Shown in pieces: positions 6,319 through 12,385 of a stretch of DNA of 14,060 bases. The notes under the pieces are model-generated. The model was not told where the DNA came from. It saw only the letters and a list, made by a program, of their open reading frames with translations, and did not search any database. Numbering within the stretch: the first letter of the stretch is position 1; each line of letters starts with the position of its first letter. The position numbers and the translations under genes are program-made. The DNA comes from Acidimicrobiia bacterium (GTDB lineage Bacteria; Actinomycetota; Acidimicrobiia; Spongiisociales; ZC4RG35), in NCBI GenBank assembly GCA_025929005.1, contig JAICND010000007.1:1-14060 (forward strand), written 5' to 3'.

Positions 6319-6741
6319 CTAGTTGTTGGGGGGTGCCTGACTGATATCGGCGACAACGGGCGACACATCGTGGTCCGCAGACAGGTCACCCAGGGTCACG
6401 ATCCCGATGAGGTCCTCGTTGTCCACCACTGGCAAGCGTCGGATGTTGTGCTGACGCATCAACGACAAGGCCTCGTCAACGGGTTCTTTCGATGAAATCG
6501 AAACGACCTGGTGATTGCACACGTCTTCGACCTGTGTCCCGGTTGGATCGCTTCCTTCAGCCACTGCTCGCACAACCAGGTCCCGGTCGGTGACTATGCC
6601 ACAGAGGGTGCCGTCCTCGCGGACAACGAGAACGTCACCGATGTCGGCGTCCCGCATGAGCTGGGCAGCCTCCTGAATGGTGGCTCCGGTACCGACTGCA
6701 TATGGATCTGGGGTCATCATGTCTCTTACGGCAGTACGCAT
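6319..6741 (-). CDS. Paired CBS-domain protein
   Basis: A 140-residue protein made only of two CBS domains, about 8-64 and 72-130. Diagnostic strings are MTPDPYAVGTGATIQEAAQLM, GDVLVVREDGTLCGIVTDRD, then VVSISSKEPVDEALSLM and IRRLPVVDNEDLIGIVTLGD. Stand-alone CBS pairs usually bind adenine nucleotides; in mycobacteria the similar Hrp1 is a hypoxia and stress-induced protein. ATG 6741 has a near-perfect AAGGAGG six bases upstream, and an exact SigF-type promoter lies about 40 bases before it, so it is probably a member of the stress regulon encoded beside it. It forms its own transcription unit after the STAS gene that ends at 6820. Ligand and target are unknown. Confidence 0.92.
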   Translation of the reverse strand: MRTAVRDMMTPDPYAVGTGATIQEAAQLMRDADIGDVLVVREDGTLCGIVTDRDLVVRAVAEGSDPTGTQVEDVCNHQVVSISSKEPVDEALSLMRQHNIRRLPVVDNEDLIGIVTLGDLSADHDVSPVVADISQAPPNN

Positions 6742-6780
6742 CTGGTGCCTCCTTGTGGCGAGCCGTGCAAAGGCGCTCTG

Positions 6781-6805
6781 TACCCGAACGCGGCAGATCG
6801 CAAAC
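6781..6805 (-). promoter_or_regulatory. SigF/SigB-type promoter of the CBS gene
   Basis: Minus-strand GTTTG (6805-6801) and GGGTAC (6785-6780) with 16 bases between GTTT and GGGTA. It sits in the 78-base gap after the long STAS gene; the AAGGAGG ribosome site and ATG 6741 follow at normal distance. Confidence 0.75.
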
Positions 6806-6819
6806 GAAGTCGGTCCGTA

Positions 6820-7590
6820 TCAGCCTGTGGCCGTTTGCGGTGGGTCCTCGGGATTGAGAATCTCCGTCAGTCCGGTTAGTCGGAGCAGTTCCTGTACGCG
6901 ACGGGGGGCGATCAGTCGCATAGTGGCTCCTTCCTCTTCGAGGCGATTGTGAGTGGTCACCAGGAGGCTGATACCGATCGAATCGACAAAGCCGACCCGG
7001 CTGAGATCAACCACGAGTCTCCGAACGCCACGACTCCGCCGTTCCTGAATCTCATCCCTCAATCCACCGGCCGTGGCCAGGTCAAGAGAGCCGTCGAACA
7101 CAATCCTGTCGGCTTCCTCTCTTCTGCGCTCACGTATGAAATCGTCCCAGCGCACGGGTGCTTGCCCTTCGATCTGGTTGATCAATTCGCCGAGAATCCA
7201 CTCCCGAAGTGCGACCTGGTCTGGAGGAGTTGCCAGGGTCAGCAAGTGACTACCCCCCTGGCAATAGGCGTCGACCTCAGCCATCATCACGTTGAGTTCG
7301 CGCGCCGCTCCCGCGGCTGCCTCCGGCAGCCGGAAGGTGAGATCTCTGGCAGTCGCCCCAGCTTCTGCCGCCAGCCGCATCTCGTCCCAAGTGGCATCGC
7401 TGGCATCACCGAACTGGGTCCTGAAGCCATCTATCAGCTCAAGAAGGCGATGTGGTACGGACTCACCCGCGGTGGTGGTGCGAATGATCTCGAATTCTCT
7501 CTGGAGTGCCTCCTGGTGGGCACTTGCTCGACGCCACAAGTCGACCGGCATGCCAAGAAGTCGAATGTCGATCAATCCATCGCTGTTCAC
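6820..7590 (-). CDS. Long STAS-domain protein with N-terminal helical domain
   Basis: A 256-residue protein. Residues about 162-250 are a STAS domain: IVFDGSLDLATAGGLRDEI, LVVDLSRVGFVDSIGISLLV with Ser204 as the likely phosphorylation site, and RVQELLRLTGLTEIL. Residues 1-150 are largely helical and begin with DIRLLGMPVDLWRRASAHQEALQ, a module I associate with actinobacterial kinase/antagonist proteins of this type but cannot name. I chose GTG 7590, which overlaps the upstream kinase stop (GTGA); the frame stays open to 7659 but the extra residues lie inside the kinase gene. Coupling to an intact kinase makes it the kinase's probable substrate. The N-terminal domain may be the sensory part, as in RsbR-type proteins, though it is not evidently globin-like. 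Cytoplasmic. Confidence 0.88.
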   Translation of the reverse strand: MNSDGLIDIRLLGMPVDLWRRASAHQEALQREFEIIRTTTAGESVPHRLLELIDGFRTQFGDASDATWDEMRLAAEAGATARDLTFRLPEAAAGAARELNVMMAEVDAYCQGGSHLLTLATPPDQVALREWILGELINQIEGQAPVRWDDFIRERRREEADRIVFDGSLDLATAGGLRDEIQERRSRGVRRLVVDLSRVGFVDSIGISLLVTTHNRLEEEGATMRLIAPRRVQELLRLTGLTEILNPEDPPQTATG

Positions 7591-8006
7591 CTGTCCTGCG
7601 TCTCCAAGTCGATTTCGAACCAGACGGTCTTGCCATCCGCGGACTTGTCGATTCCCCACCGGTCGGCTAGCGCCTCGACGATGTGAAGACCTCGACCGGT
7701 GGGCGAGGTTGGACCATAGGTCTTCGGCGTGACAGGCTGAAGGTTGCGGTCCATGACTGCGACCCGTATTCGAGTGGCTGACTTTGTCACAGTCACCGAG
7801 AAAGAGGTCCGTGCATGAAGAACCGCATTGGTCACGATTTCGGATGTGAGGGTGGCGAGACGAGAACGTGTCTCTTCATCATCAGGAGTCCACTCGAGGG
7901 AGAGCACGAAGGCACGAGCTTGAGGGACCGACTGAGGATAGGGGTCGAAGGTTGATCGTTCCTCCATCCCCGCGTCAAGAGCCGTGGTATCCAGATCGGA
8001 AGGCAT
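7587..8006 (-). CDS. RsbW-like anti-sigma regulatory kinase (intact HATPase_c_2)
   Basis: A 139-residue protein and the only ATPase-domain protein here with all boxes intact: N-box LTSEIVTNAVLHA (Glu56, Asn60), G1 Asp86 in VAVMDRN, and G2 GRGLHIVEALADRWGI (104-119). The form with PTGRGL and ADRWG is typical of actinobacterial serine kinases that phosphorylate STAS antagonists. About 25 residues of acidic, unconserved sequence precede the domain (DPYPQSVPQARAFV). I chose ATG 8006, which has GGAG five bases upstream; ATG 8033 is in frame but badly spaced from any ribosome site, and ATG 7967 would also keep the domain. It overlaps the downstream STAS gene. It is the best candidate for the kinase of the whole circuit, possibly acting also on the STAS protein at 3833. 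No SigF-type promoter lies directly upstream. Confidence 0.92.
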   Translation of the reverse strand: MPSDLDTTALDAGMEERSTFDPYPQSVPQARAFVLSLEWTPDDEETRSRLATLTSEIVTNAVLHARTSFSVTVTKSATRIRVAVMDRNLQPVTPKTYGPTSPTGRGLHIVEALADRWGIDKSADGKTVWFEIDLETQDR

Positions 8007-8049
8007 CGAATCTCCGAGTTCGCCGAAGCTCATCCTCTAGGCCAATCTC

Positions 8050-8076
8050 CCACGACAACTGTCGTGGCCGATTGTA
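8050..8076 (-). promoter_or_regulatory. Possible promoter with an 18-bp operator-like dyad
   Basis: CCACGACA-AC-TGTCGTGG (8050-8067) is a perfect inverted repeat with a 2-base centre. Minus-strand TACAAT (8076-8071) beside it resembles a -10 element and would place the start of transcription inside the dyad, about 60 bases before the kinase ATG. No good -35 was found, and the dyad lacks a T-run, so it is more like an operator or leader hairpin than a terminator. Confidence 0.4.
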
Positions 8077-8149
8077 TGAAGGCAGGTTCAGCTGAGATGG
8101 CAGCGTTCGCTCAGGCACCCAGGGGTTAAGACCATCAAAAGCCGGGTGT

Positions 8150-8392
8150 TCATCCGGGAGCGCTGGGGTTGGCGCCGCCGGTCTCGACCGGGAGAGTTGT
8201 TTCCACCGGTGAGAAGGTCGTACCCGAGAGGTCGACGTCGGTGCCGCCCAGAAGCCAAACAATCAGCACCATCGCCACAACGATCAGCACGCCGGCCAAC
8301 ACCGCAGTTCCCATATTGCCGCCAGGGTCGCTTACGACGAGCGTCTCGTCCTCGTGGGTTTCTAGCCGATCATTAGGGGTTCGGTAGACCAC
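8150..8392 (-). CDS. Small single-span membrane protein, family member 1
   Basis: An 80-residue protein. The start is GTG 8392: AGGAGGTGA, a full match to the anti-Shine-Dalgarno sequence, lies just upstream, and the first residues VVYRTPNDRLE align with MSYQRPEDRVE of the paralogue at 12385. The frame remains open to 8458, but that extension covers the promoter. A charged N-terminus (about 1-26, ending SDPGGNMG) precedes one membrane span (29-49, AVLAGVLIVVAMVLIVWLLGG) and a Thr/Pro-rich tail (SPVETTLPVETGG) that probably lies outside the membrane. No known family is recognised and the function is unknown. An exact SigF-type promoter precedes it. It is divergent from the SpoIIE phosphatase gene; read-through into the kinase gene at 8006 is possible. 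Confidence 0.85.
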   Translation of the reverse strand: MVYRTPNDRLETHEDETLVVSDPGGNMGTAVLAGVLIVVAMVLIVWLLGGTDVDLSGTTFSPVETTLPVETGGANPSAPG

Positions 8393-8425
8393 TTGGTCAC
8401 CTCCTGGTAGGTCAAGGGGGGTTTC

Positions 8426-8450
8426 TACCCATGACCTGACGGGGCTAAAC
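8426..8450 (-). promoter_or_regulatory. SigF/SigB-type promoter of the 8392 gene
   Basis: Minus-strand GTTT (8450-8447), 16-base spacer, GGGTAG (8430-8425). The AGGAGGTGA ribosome site and GTG start follow within 40 bases. The complementary strand shows GTTT-N17-GGGCTA toward the SpoIIE gene, which is one inserted base away from the pattern and was not called. Confidence 0.75.
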
Positions 8451-8561
8451 CCTGACAACTGAAGCGCCCCTGCCTCTCACGATGCGGGCGGAGAAAGCAA
8501 CCGATAGGCTTGAGGAGCACACCCTTAGCAAGAAGACCGAACAGCCACAAAGGGGGACCGA

Positions 8562-10262
8562 TTGCCGGGCGATCGATTCATTGAGCTGGCGACTTCGGAT
8601 GGCCGCCGGGTACTCGATGTTCTCTTTCGGCATGCAAGCGAAGCCGTGACCGTTCAGGATCGATCAGACCAGCTGATCTATGCGAACGACGAAGCTGCCG
8701 CTCTGGTCGGATTCGGGTCGGGCGAGGAGATGACGTCAGCTTCCATCACGGAGGCCGTCGCCAAGTTCGAGATGATCGATCGGTCCGGTCAACCCTTTCC
8801 GTTTGATCGCCTGCCCGGAAGTCGTGTGCTCGCCGGCGAGCCTTTCGTCGAGGAGCTCGTGGGATACCGACGGATGGGCAGCAGGCAGGCACGGTGGTCA
8901 AGGGTCCATGCCAGCCCCATCAAGAACGACGCCGGCGAGGTTGTCATGGCCATCAACTTCTCCCTTGACATCACGGAACAGGTGAGAAGGGAGGAAGGGA
9001 GAAGGATTCTCGTCAATGCCTTCGAGGCGCTCGGATCGTCCCTGGACGTTGGAGAGAGTTTGAAAGCTCTCGCCGAAGTGATCGTGCCTCAAGTTGGTGG
9101 ATGGTGCGCGGTGCATCTCGTCGATGGAGCCAACCTTGCCCTGGTGGCCGCCGTATATCCAGAAGGAGACGAAGCTGAGACATTTGTGGAGGTGACGGGC
9201 CACCAGCTCCTTCCGCTCGACTCGGACCGCTTGCAGGCGCGGGTCGTTGCGACCGGACAAGCCGAACTGATTGCCAACATTCCCCCGGCGATGCTGGCTG
9301 AAGCCGGGGTTCGAGAGGGGACCGAATTCGCCGAACTGTTGAGACGATTGAAGATGCACTCGGTGGTGTGCGTGCCGTTGCGCATCCGTCATCGTGTCAT
9401 TGGGACCCTGACGGTGGCGCGCAGTCTTCCCGACGTCGAGTTCGACACCAGCGACGTCGAACTTCTCATGACCGTGGCCGATCGGGCCGCCACCACGCTG
9501 GAGAACGCCAAGCTCTACCAGCAGCAGCATGAGATCGCTGAAACCCTGCAAAGTGGCCTGATTCCGAAGGTTCTCCCCGACCTGCCCCACCTTGACCTAG
9601 CGACCAGGTATCGACCGCTAGAAGGGCAGGCCGGCCACGTCGGCGGCGATTTCTATGACGTGGTTGCTCTGTCACCGACCCTGTGTGCCGTCTTCGTCGG
9701 CGACATCGCTGGCAAAGGGATAAGTGCGGCAGCTGCCGTCGGCTTGGCCCGTCACACATTGCTGTCGACCGTGCTGCTAAATCACGAACCAGCGGTCGTA
9801 TTTACCAGCCTCAACGATGCGCTTCGACGTGAAGACCCCGAGCGCATGTGCACGCTCGCCTATCTATTGGTCGAGGAAGTCGGCACTCGCTTTCGAGTGC
9901 GGGTCGCCCTCGCCGGTCACCCCCCACCGGCTTTTCTTCGGGCGGACGGAGAACTCGCCTTCGTCGGGCGGCCCTGTCCGCCTGCCGGCGTGCTGCCTTC
10001 GATCGAGCCCCTCGAGGAACAAAGTTGGTTGTCACCAGGCGACACCGTCGTCGTGTACACCGACGGCTTCAACCTTGGAAACGAGGTTCCGAGCGAGAGT
10101 GTCATCAAGGCGCTCCGCGAGCACCGGTTTGAGACGGCCGAAAGCACGCTCGATCACATGATGAGCCTGTTACGCGCTCACCCGGCGAGTGTTGTGGACG
10201 ATGTCGCCATGGTTGCCCTCCACGTCCCCTCCTCGGCGCAACCGAGTTCGTACTCCAAATAG
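8562..10262 (+). CDS. PAS-GAF-SpoIIE (PP2C-type) serine phosphatase
   Basis: A 566-residue sensor phosphatase of the RsbU/RsbP class, which dephosphorylates STAS antagonists and so activates the sigma factor. Residues about 15-140 are a PAS domain (FRHASEAVTVQDRSDQLIYAN ... INFSLDITEQ), 150-318 a GAF domain ending in the linker helix NAKLYQQQHEIAETLQSGLIP, and 340-555 the phosphatase: VGGDFYDV (Asp363), FVGDIAGKG (Asp381), AGHPPP, VVYTDG (Asp501) and VDDVAMVAL (Asp546/547), so the metal-binding Asp set is present. The usual TDGLTEAR reads TDGFNLGNE, a local variant. No membrane span, so it is likely cytosolic and senses a diffusible signal. The start is TTG 8562, with AAGGGGG nearby; no ATG fits. 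It has its own upstream region, divergent from the gene at 8392. Confidence 0.95.
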   Translation: MPGDRFIELATSDGRRVLDVLFRHASEAVTVQDRSDQLIYANDEAAALVGFGSGEEMTSASITEAVAKFEMIDRSGQPFPFDRLPGSRVLAGEPFVEELVGYRRMGSRQARWSRVHASPIKNDAGEVVMAINFSLDITEQVRREEGRRILVNAFEALGSSLDVGESLKALAEVIVPQVGGWCAVHLVDGANLALVAAVYPEGDEAETFVEVTGHQLLPLDSDRLQARVVATGQAELIANIPPAMLAEAGVREGTEFAELLRRLKMHSVVCVPLRIRHRVIGTLTVARSLPDVEFDTSDVELLMTVADRAATTLENAKLYQQQHEIAETLQSGLIPKVLPDLPHLDLATRYRPLEGQAGHVGGDFYDVVALSPTLCAVFVGDIAGKGISAAAAVGLARHTLLSTVLLNHEPAVVFTSLNDALRREDPERMCTLAYLLVEEVGTRFRVRVALAGHPPPAFLRADGELAFVGRPCPPAGVLPSIEPLEEQSWLSPGDTVVVYTDGFNLGNEVPSESVIKALREHRFETAESTLDHMMSLLRAHPASVVDDVAMVALHVPSSAQPSSYSK

Positions 10263-10263
10263 A

Positions 10264-10295
10264 TAGTGGTCCGCCGGATACCCGACGGACCACTA
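10264..10295. terminator. Bidirectional terminator-like hairpin
   Basis: TAGTGGTCCG (10264-10273) and CGGACCACTA (10286-10295) form a perfect 10-bp stem with a 12-base loop. It starts just after the phosphatase stop and lies 25 bases from the end of the convergent gene at 10321. T-runs are weak on both sides, so strength is uncertain. Confidence 0.65.
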
Positions 10296-10320
10296 ATTCC
10301 CACAGGTTGTTGTAGAGCTC

Positions 10321-10497
10321 TTATGGCGCTGCGGTGGTGGGAACCGGCACCTCGATATTTGCCTCGCCGTCCTGACTCTGGGAATTAAACCCGAAGTACC
10401 AAACAGCCAAGGCGATCAGCAGGACCGCCACGATGCCCGCAACAAGGGCTCCGGCGCTGCTGCCTTGGTTGGTAACGATGACGTCTCTGTCAGTCAT
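10321..10497 (-). CDS. Small single-span membrane protein, family member 2
   Basis: A 58-residue protein translated here by hand: a short charged start MTDRDVIVTNQGSSAG, one membrane span (about 16-36, ending VWYFGF), and an acidic then Pro/Thr tail ending VPVPTTAAP. The start ATG 10497 has AAAGGAG eight bases upstream. It shares with the proteins at 8150 and 12119 the layout charged head, V-V/T-N-x-G-x-x-x-G, span with AG-I-V and VW, then Thr-rich tail, and the closing TTAAP with the 12119 protein. It lies 38 bases behind the GlsB-like gene and is probably expressed from that gene's promoter. Function unknown. Confidence 0.8.
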   Translation of the reverse strand: MTDRDVIVTNQGSSAGALVAGIVAVLLIALAVWYFGFNSQSQDGEANIEVPVPTTAAP

Positions 10498-10535
10498 GTG
10501 GCTTCTCCTTTGGTAGAGGTCGGCCGCGGTCCTAC

Positions 10536-10793
10536 CTAGACCCGGCTGCGAGCGCCCATGCTCCGATAGATGAGCAAGGCGACCACGGCACCGATGATCG
10601 ACCCGATGATGCCGGCCGGCTGAACATCGAGCTGGCCCTCGACCAAGAGGTTGCCGAGGAACCCTCCTACCAGCGACCCAATGAGCCCTAGCACCAGGGT
10701 GCCTCCAATGCCCATTGAGTCAGATCCTGGAACGACCGCCCGTGCGATCCACCCAGCCAACAGTCCAATGATTAGCCAAACGATGATTCCCAA
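10536..10793 (-). CDS. GlsB/YeaQ/YmgE-family stress membrane protein
   Basis: An 85-residue, very hydrophobic Gly-rich protein with three membrane spans at about 3-20, 28-49 and 58-78. The start GIIVWLIIGLLAGWIARAVV, then GIGGTLVLGLIGSLVGGFLGNLL and GIIGSIIGAVVALLIYR, is diagnostic of the transglycosylase-associated (GlsB/YeaQ/YmgE) family. Members are induced by stress in several bacteria, but the biochemical role is not established and the transglycosylase link is only a name. The start is TTG 10793, preceded by AAGGAGGAG at a good distance. A GTTT-N16-GGGAA promoter lies about 30 bases upstream, consistent with stress-sigma control. It probably forms an operon with the small membrane protein at 10321. 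Confidence 0.93.
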   Translation of the reverse strand: MGIIVWLIIGLLAGWIARAVVPGSDSMGIGGTLVLGLIGSLVGGFLGNLLVEGQLDVQPAGIIGSIIGAVVALLIYRSMGARSRV

Positions 10794-10822
10794 GCTTCTC
10801 CTCCTTCGTTCAGGCTGGAACG

Positions 10823-10847
10823 TTCCCCGCTTCTGAGTTCTCTAAAC
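10823..10847 (-). promoter_or_regulatory. SigF/SigB-type promoter (GGGAA variant) of the GlsB-like gene
   Basis: Minus-strand GGTTTAG with GTTT at 10847-10844, 16-base spacer, GGGAAC (10827-10822). The T to A change is within the GGGWAW form accepted for Bacillus SigB promoters. Distance to the start matches the other promoters in the window. Confidence 0.6.
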
Positions 10848-10880
10848 CTCGCGACTTGGGAGACGAGACGGGTCATGATC

Positions 10881-10913
10881 AAGATGGGAGGCCCTGGGTG
10901 GACCTCCCATCTT
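10881..10913 (-). terminator. Terminator-like hairpin after the YflT-domain gene
   Basis: AAGATGGGAGG (10881-10891) and CCTCCCATCTT (10903-10913) form a perfect 11-bp stem with an 11-base loop, 28 bases beyond the minus-strand stop at 10942 and before the next promoter. No clear T-run follows on either strand. Confidence 0.6.
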
Positions 10914-10941
10914 CATGCGTTCGCACGACGCTTCGGGCTGA

Positions 10942-11478
10942 CTACATCCAGCCGCCCTCACCGTATTGGTCCACCTTCTTGGCCCCGGCTGCGCGGAGAG
11001 CCTCGGCGGCTTCGGACTCTCTACCTTTGACCGCCGCAACCGTTACAAGGGCGTTGCCACGATCAACTCCCTCGCGGTAGTAGGCGCTGTATTCGTCGTT
11101 CGTGCTCGGTCCGAAGACGGCTCCGGCGACACCGCCCACAACGGCGCCACCGGCCGCTCCGGCCGCCGAGGCCGCCAGTGTCCCGGCCAGCGTGCCGGCA
11201 GCAAGGAACGGCCCGATCCCGGGTACCAAGAGCATCCCGGCGGAGGCGAGCAGCCCGGCGCCCGCGCCTACTGCCGCTCCACCGATGGCGCCCCCAGCGG
11301 CACCTTTGGCCGCTTCGTCTCCGGCGCTGCCGGATTTGCCTAGGTCCTCGGTCTCGTAATCGTCTTCTTGACGATTGATGAAGCCTATTTCCCGATCGCT
11401 GTACCCGAGGGCATATAGATCATCTATTGCCCTCTCAGCCTCGTGACGGCTGTCGAATAGTCCAACAACCTCTGTCAT
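10942..11478 (-). CDS. YflT-domain general stress protein with glycine-rich membrane segment
   Basis: A 178-residue protein. Residues 1-36 (MTEVVGLFDSRHEAERAIDD..YALGYSDREIGFI) match the start of YflT/general-stress-protein-17M domains. Residues about 57-123 are an uninterrupted Gly/Ala-rich hydrophobic block that may form two membrane-inserting hairpins, similar to glycine-zipper segments. The end (NALVTVAAVKGRESEAAEALRAAG then AKKVDQYG) is the second half of the ferredoxin-like domain. ATG 11478 is chosen because AAAAGGAGG lies seven bases upstream; ATG 11484 is too close to it. Homologues are common in stress regulons, function unknown. An exact SigF-type promoter and a terminator-like hairpin bound it as a single-gene unit. 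Confidence 0.88.
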   Translation of the reverse strand: MTEVVGLFDSRHEAERAIDDLYALGYSDREIGFINRQEDDYETEDLGKSGSAGDEAAKGAAGGAIGGAAVGAGAGLLASAGMLLVPGIGPFLAAGTLAGTLAASAAGAAGGAVVGGVAGAVFGPSTNDEYSAYYREGVDRGNALVTVAAVKGRESEAAEALRAAGAKKVDQYGEGGWM

Positions 11479-11509
11479 TTGCATCCCTCCTTTTGGAACC
11501 CTGTTCAGC

Positions 11510-11534
11510 TACCCGAGAAAGGTTGGGTTCAAAC
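11510..11534 (-). promoter_or_regulatory. SigF/SigB-type promoter of the YflT-domain gene
   Basis: Minus-strand GTTT (11534-11531), 16-base spacer, GGGTAG (11514-11509), about 32 bases before ATG 11478. The -35 element overlaps the edge of a 14-bp tandem repeat. Confidence 0.75.
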
Positions 11535-11559
11535 GCGGCCAAGTCAACGCGGCCAAGTC
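11532..11559 (-). repeat. 14-bp tandem repeat upstream of a SigF-type promoter
   Basis: Two exact copies of period 14 (minus-strand unit TTGACTTGGCCGCG) lie head to tail, the second touching the GTTT -35 element. Each begins TTGACT, resembling a housekeeping -35 box, but no matching -10 was found. It could be an activator site or a slippage product. Confidence 0.65.
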
Positions 11560-11563
11560 AAAT

Positions 11564-11605
11564 GCGAGTCGGGGGGCCTCCTAAGAGGTCCCCCGCTCGT
11601 TTTTT
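11564..11605 (+). terminator. Strong intrinsic terminator, T-run on the plus strand
   Basis: A GC-rich hairpin (11565-11599) with CGAG/CTCG outer stem, one bulged T, a CGGGGGGCCTC/GAGGTCCCCCG inner stem and a CTAA loop, followed by six T (11600-11605). The T-run serves plus-strand RNA although no plus gene ends here. On the minus strand the same hairpin follows the lipoprotein gene with only ATTTG after it, so it may also work there, more weakly. Confidence 0.75.
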
Positions 11606-11639
11606 CGGATCATGCCCCCAGATCATCCCCTGATCCGAA
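11604..11639. other. Inverted repeat after the lipoprotein gene
   Basis: TTCGGATCA (11604-11612) and TGATCCGAA (11631-11639) form a perfect 9-bp stem with an 18-base loop, five bases beyond the minus-strand stop at 11645. It sits back to back with the stronger hairpin at 11564 and may protect the 3' end or help termination. Confidence 0.5.
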
Positions 11640-11644
11640 GCGTG

Positions 11645-12070
11645 TTAGGACGACACCACCAGATTGAACTGGCTGGTGAAATCGGCCCAGAACTCCTCAA
11701 ACTCAGCTGACAGCTGAACCTGGTCGTTCAAGAGTGCCGCAGAGATCTCGTCCATCGCCAGACGCGCCTGTTCGACATCCTCTGTCGAGATTTCGCCCTG
11801 CTGGGCTGCCGAGGCCAGGGAGCCCAACTCGGCCTGCAGGTTGTTCCAGGCCTCACGCAATTCCACCGAGGCCGCGGCTTCTATTTCCGAGGAGAATTCG
11901 GCCATGTCGGCCTGAAGGGCCGCCAGGGCCGAAGCCTCGCCGGTGGTGGATCCGGTGGTCTGGGTGGTGCCGCCAGCGTTGTCGCTGTCGGTGGTGGTTG
12001 TGGTGGTTCCGCCGCTCATGCATGCCGCCAGAGCGACCGCGGCGAACAAGATGAGTACTCGTTTAGCCAT
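11645..12070 (-). CDS. Small predicted lipoprotein of unknown function
   Basis: A 141-residue protein. The start MAKRVLILFAAVALAAC has a lipobox L14-A-A-C17, so Cys17 is the likely lipidated residue and the protein is anchored outside the cell membrane. A Thr/Gly linker (about 20-46, with a run of six Thr) leads to an acidic, Ala-rich helical region (about 47-135: ALAALQADMAEFSSEIEAA, LREAWNNLQAEL, IEDVEQ-like spacing, AEFEEFWADFTSQF), probably a helical bundle or coiled coil. No family is recognised. ATG 12070 has AAGGAG at a good distance. It follows the small membrane protein gene at 12119 by 48 bases and probably shares its SigF-type promoter, which suggests an envelope-stress role. Confidence 0.85.
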   Translation of the reverse strand: MAKRVLILFAAVALAACMSGGTTTTTTDSDNAGGTTQTTGSTTGEASALAALQADMAEFSSEIEAAASVELREAWNNLQAELGSLASAAQQGEISTEDVEQARLAMDEISAALLNDQVQLSAEFEEFWADFTSQFNLVVSS

Positions 12071-12101
12071 GTGTTTCTCCTTGGTTCGGCGAGGTTCCGA
12101 G

Positions 12102-12117
12102 CCTCAGTGCGCTGAGG
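12102..12117 (-). other. Short hairpin between the membrane-protein and lipoprotein genes
   Basis: CCTCAG-TGCG-CTGAGG gives a 6-bp stem just after the stop at 12119. There is no T-run, so it is more likely an RNA stability or attenuation element than a full terminator. Confidence 0.35.
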
Positions 12118-12118
12118 G

Positions 12119-12385
12119 TCAGGGAGCCGCCGTGGTCAGAGTCGTTTCCGCCGGCAGAGTCGTTTCCGCCGGAAGCGTCGTCTCGACCGGGGCGGTGGTC
12201 TCAGTCGGCGAGCCGCTGGTAGTTGTGGTGGTGGCGTCGTTGTTGCCTAATAGCCAGACGAGGAAGATGATGGCAAGCACAATCAATACGCCCGCCAACA
12301 CTGCCATCCCAGTGTTTCCACCGGACTGGCTCACAACCACGCGGTCACGATCCTCAACACGGTCTTCTGGTCGTTGGTAAGACAT
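12119..12385 (-). CDS. Small single-span membrane protein, family member 3
   Basis: An 88-residue protein: charged head MSYQRPEDRVEDRDRVVVSQ, the motif SGGNTGMAVLAGVLIVLAII across one membrane span (about 27-47), then WLLGNND and a Thr-rich tail with three copies of ETTLPA-like sequence, two of them from an 18-bp DNA tandem repeat near 12139-12174. The segment GGNxGxAVLAGVLIV is shared almost exactly with the protein at 8150, proving a common origin. ATG 12385 abuts the TAG stop of the ABC permease (TAGATG) with GGGAGGA upstream. Although placed like the last gene of the exporter operon, it has its own SigF-type promoter inside the permease gene. Function unknown. Confidence 0.88.
   Translation of the reverse strand: MSYQRPEDRVEDRDRVVVSQSGGNTGMAVLAGVLIVLAIIFLVWLLGNNDATTTTTSGSPTETTAPVETTLPAETTLPAETTLTTAAP

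Noticed and set aside
6949..7686. A 245-codon plus-strand frame opposite the kinase-STAS pair
   Set aside because: Its translation shows no domain pattern, while the minus strand encodes clear HATPase and STAS motifs over the same bases.
8116..8140. A further SigF-type promoter before the kinase gene (TTTT-N16-GGGTG)
   Set aside because: Both boxes deviate from the pattern and the distance to the start is about 110 bases.
12139..12174. 18-bp tandem DNA repeat as a regulatory element
   Set aside because: It lies within coding sequence and simply encodes the repeated ETTLPA units of a Thr-rich tail.
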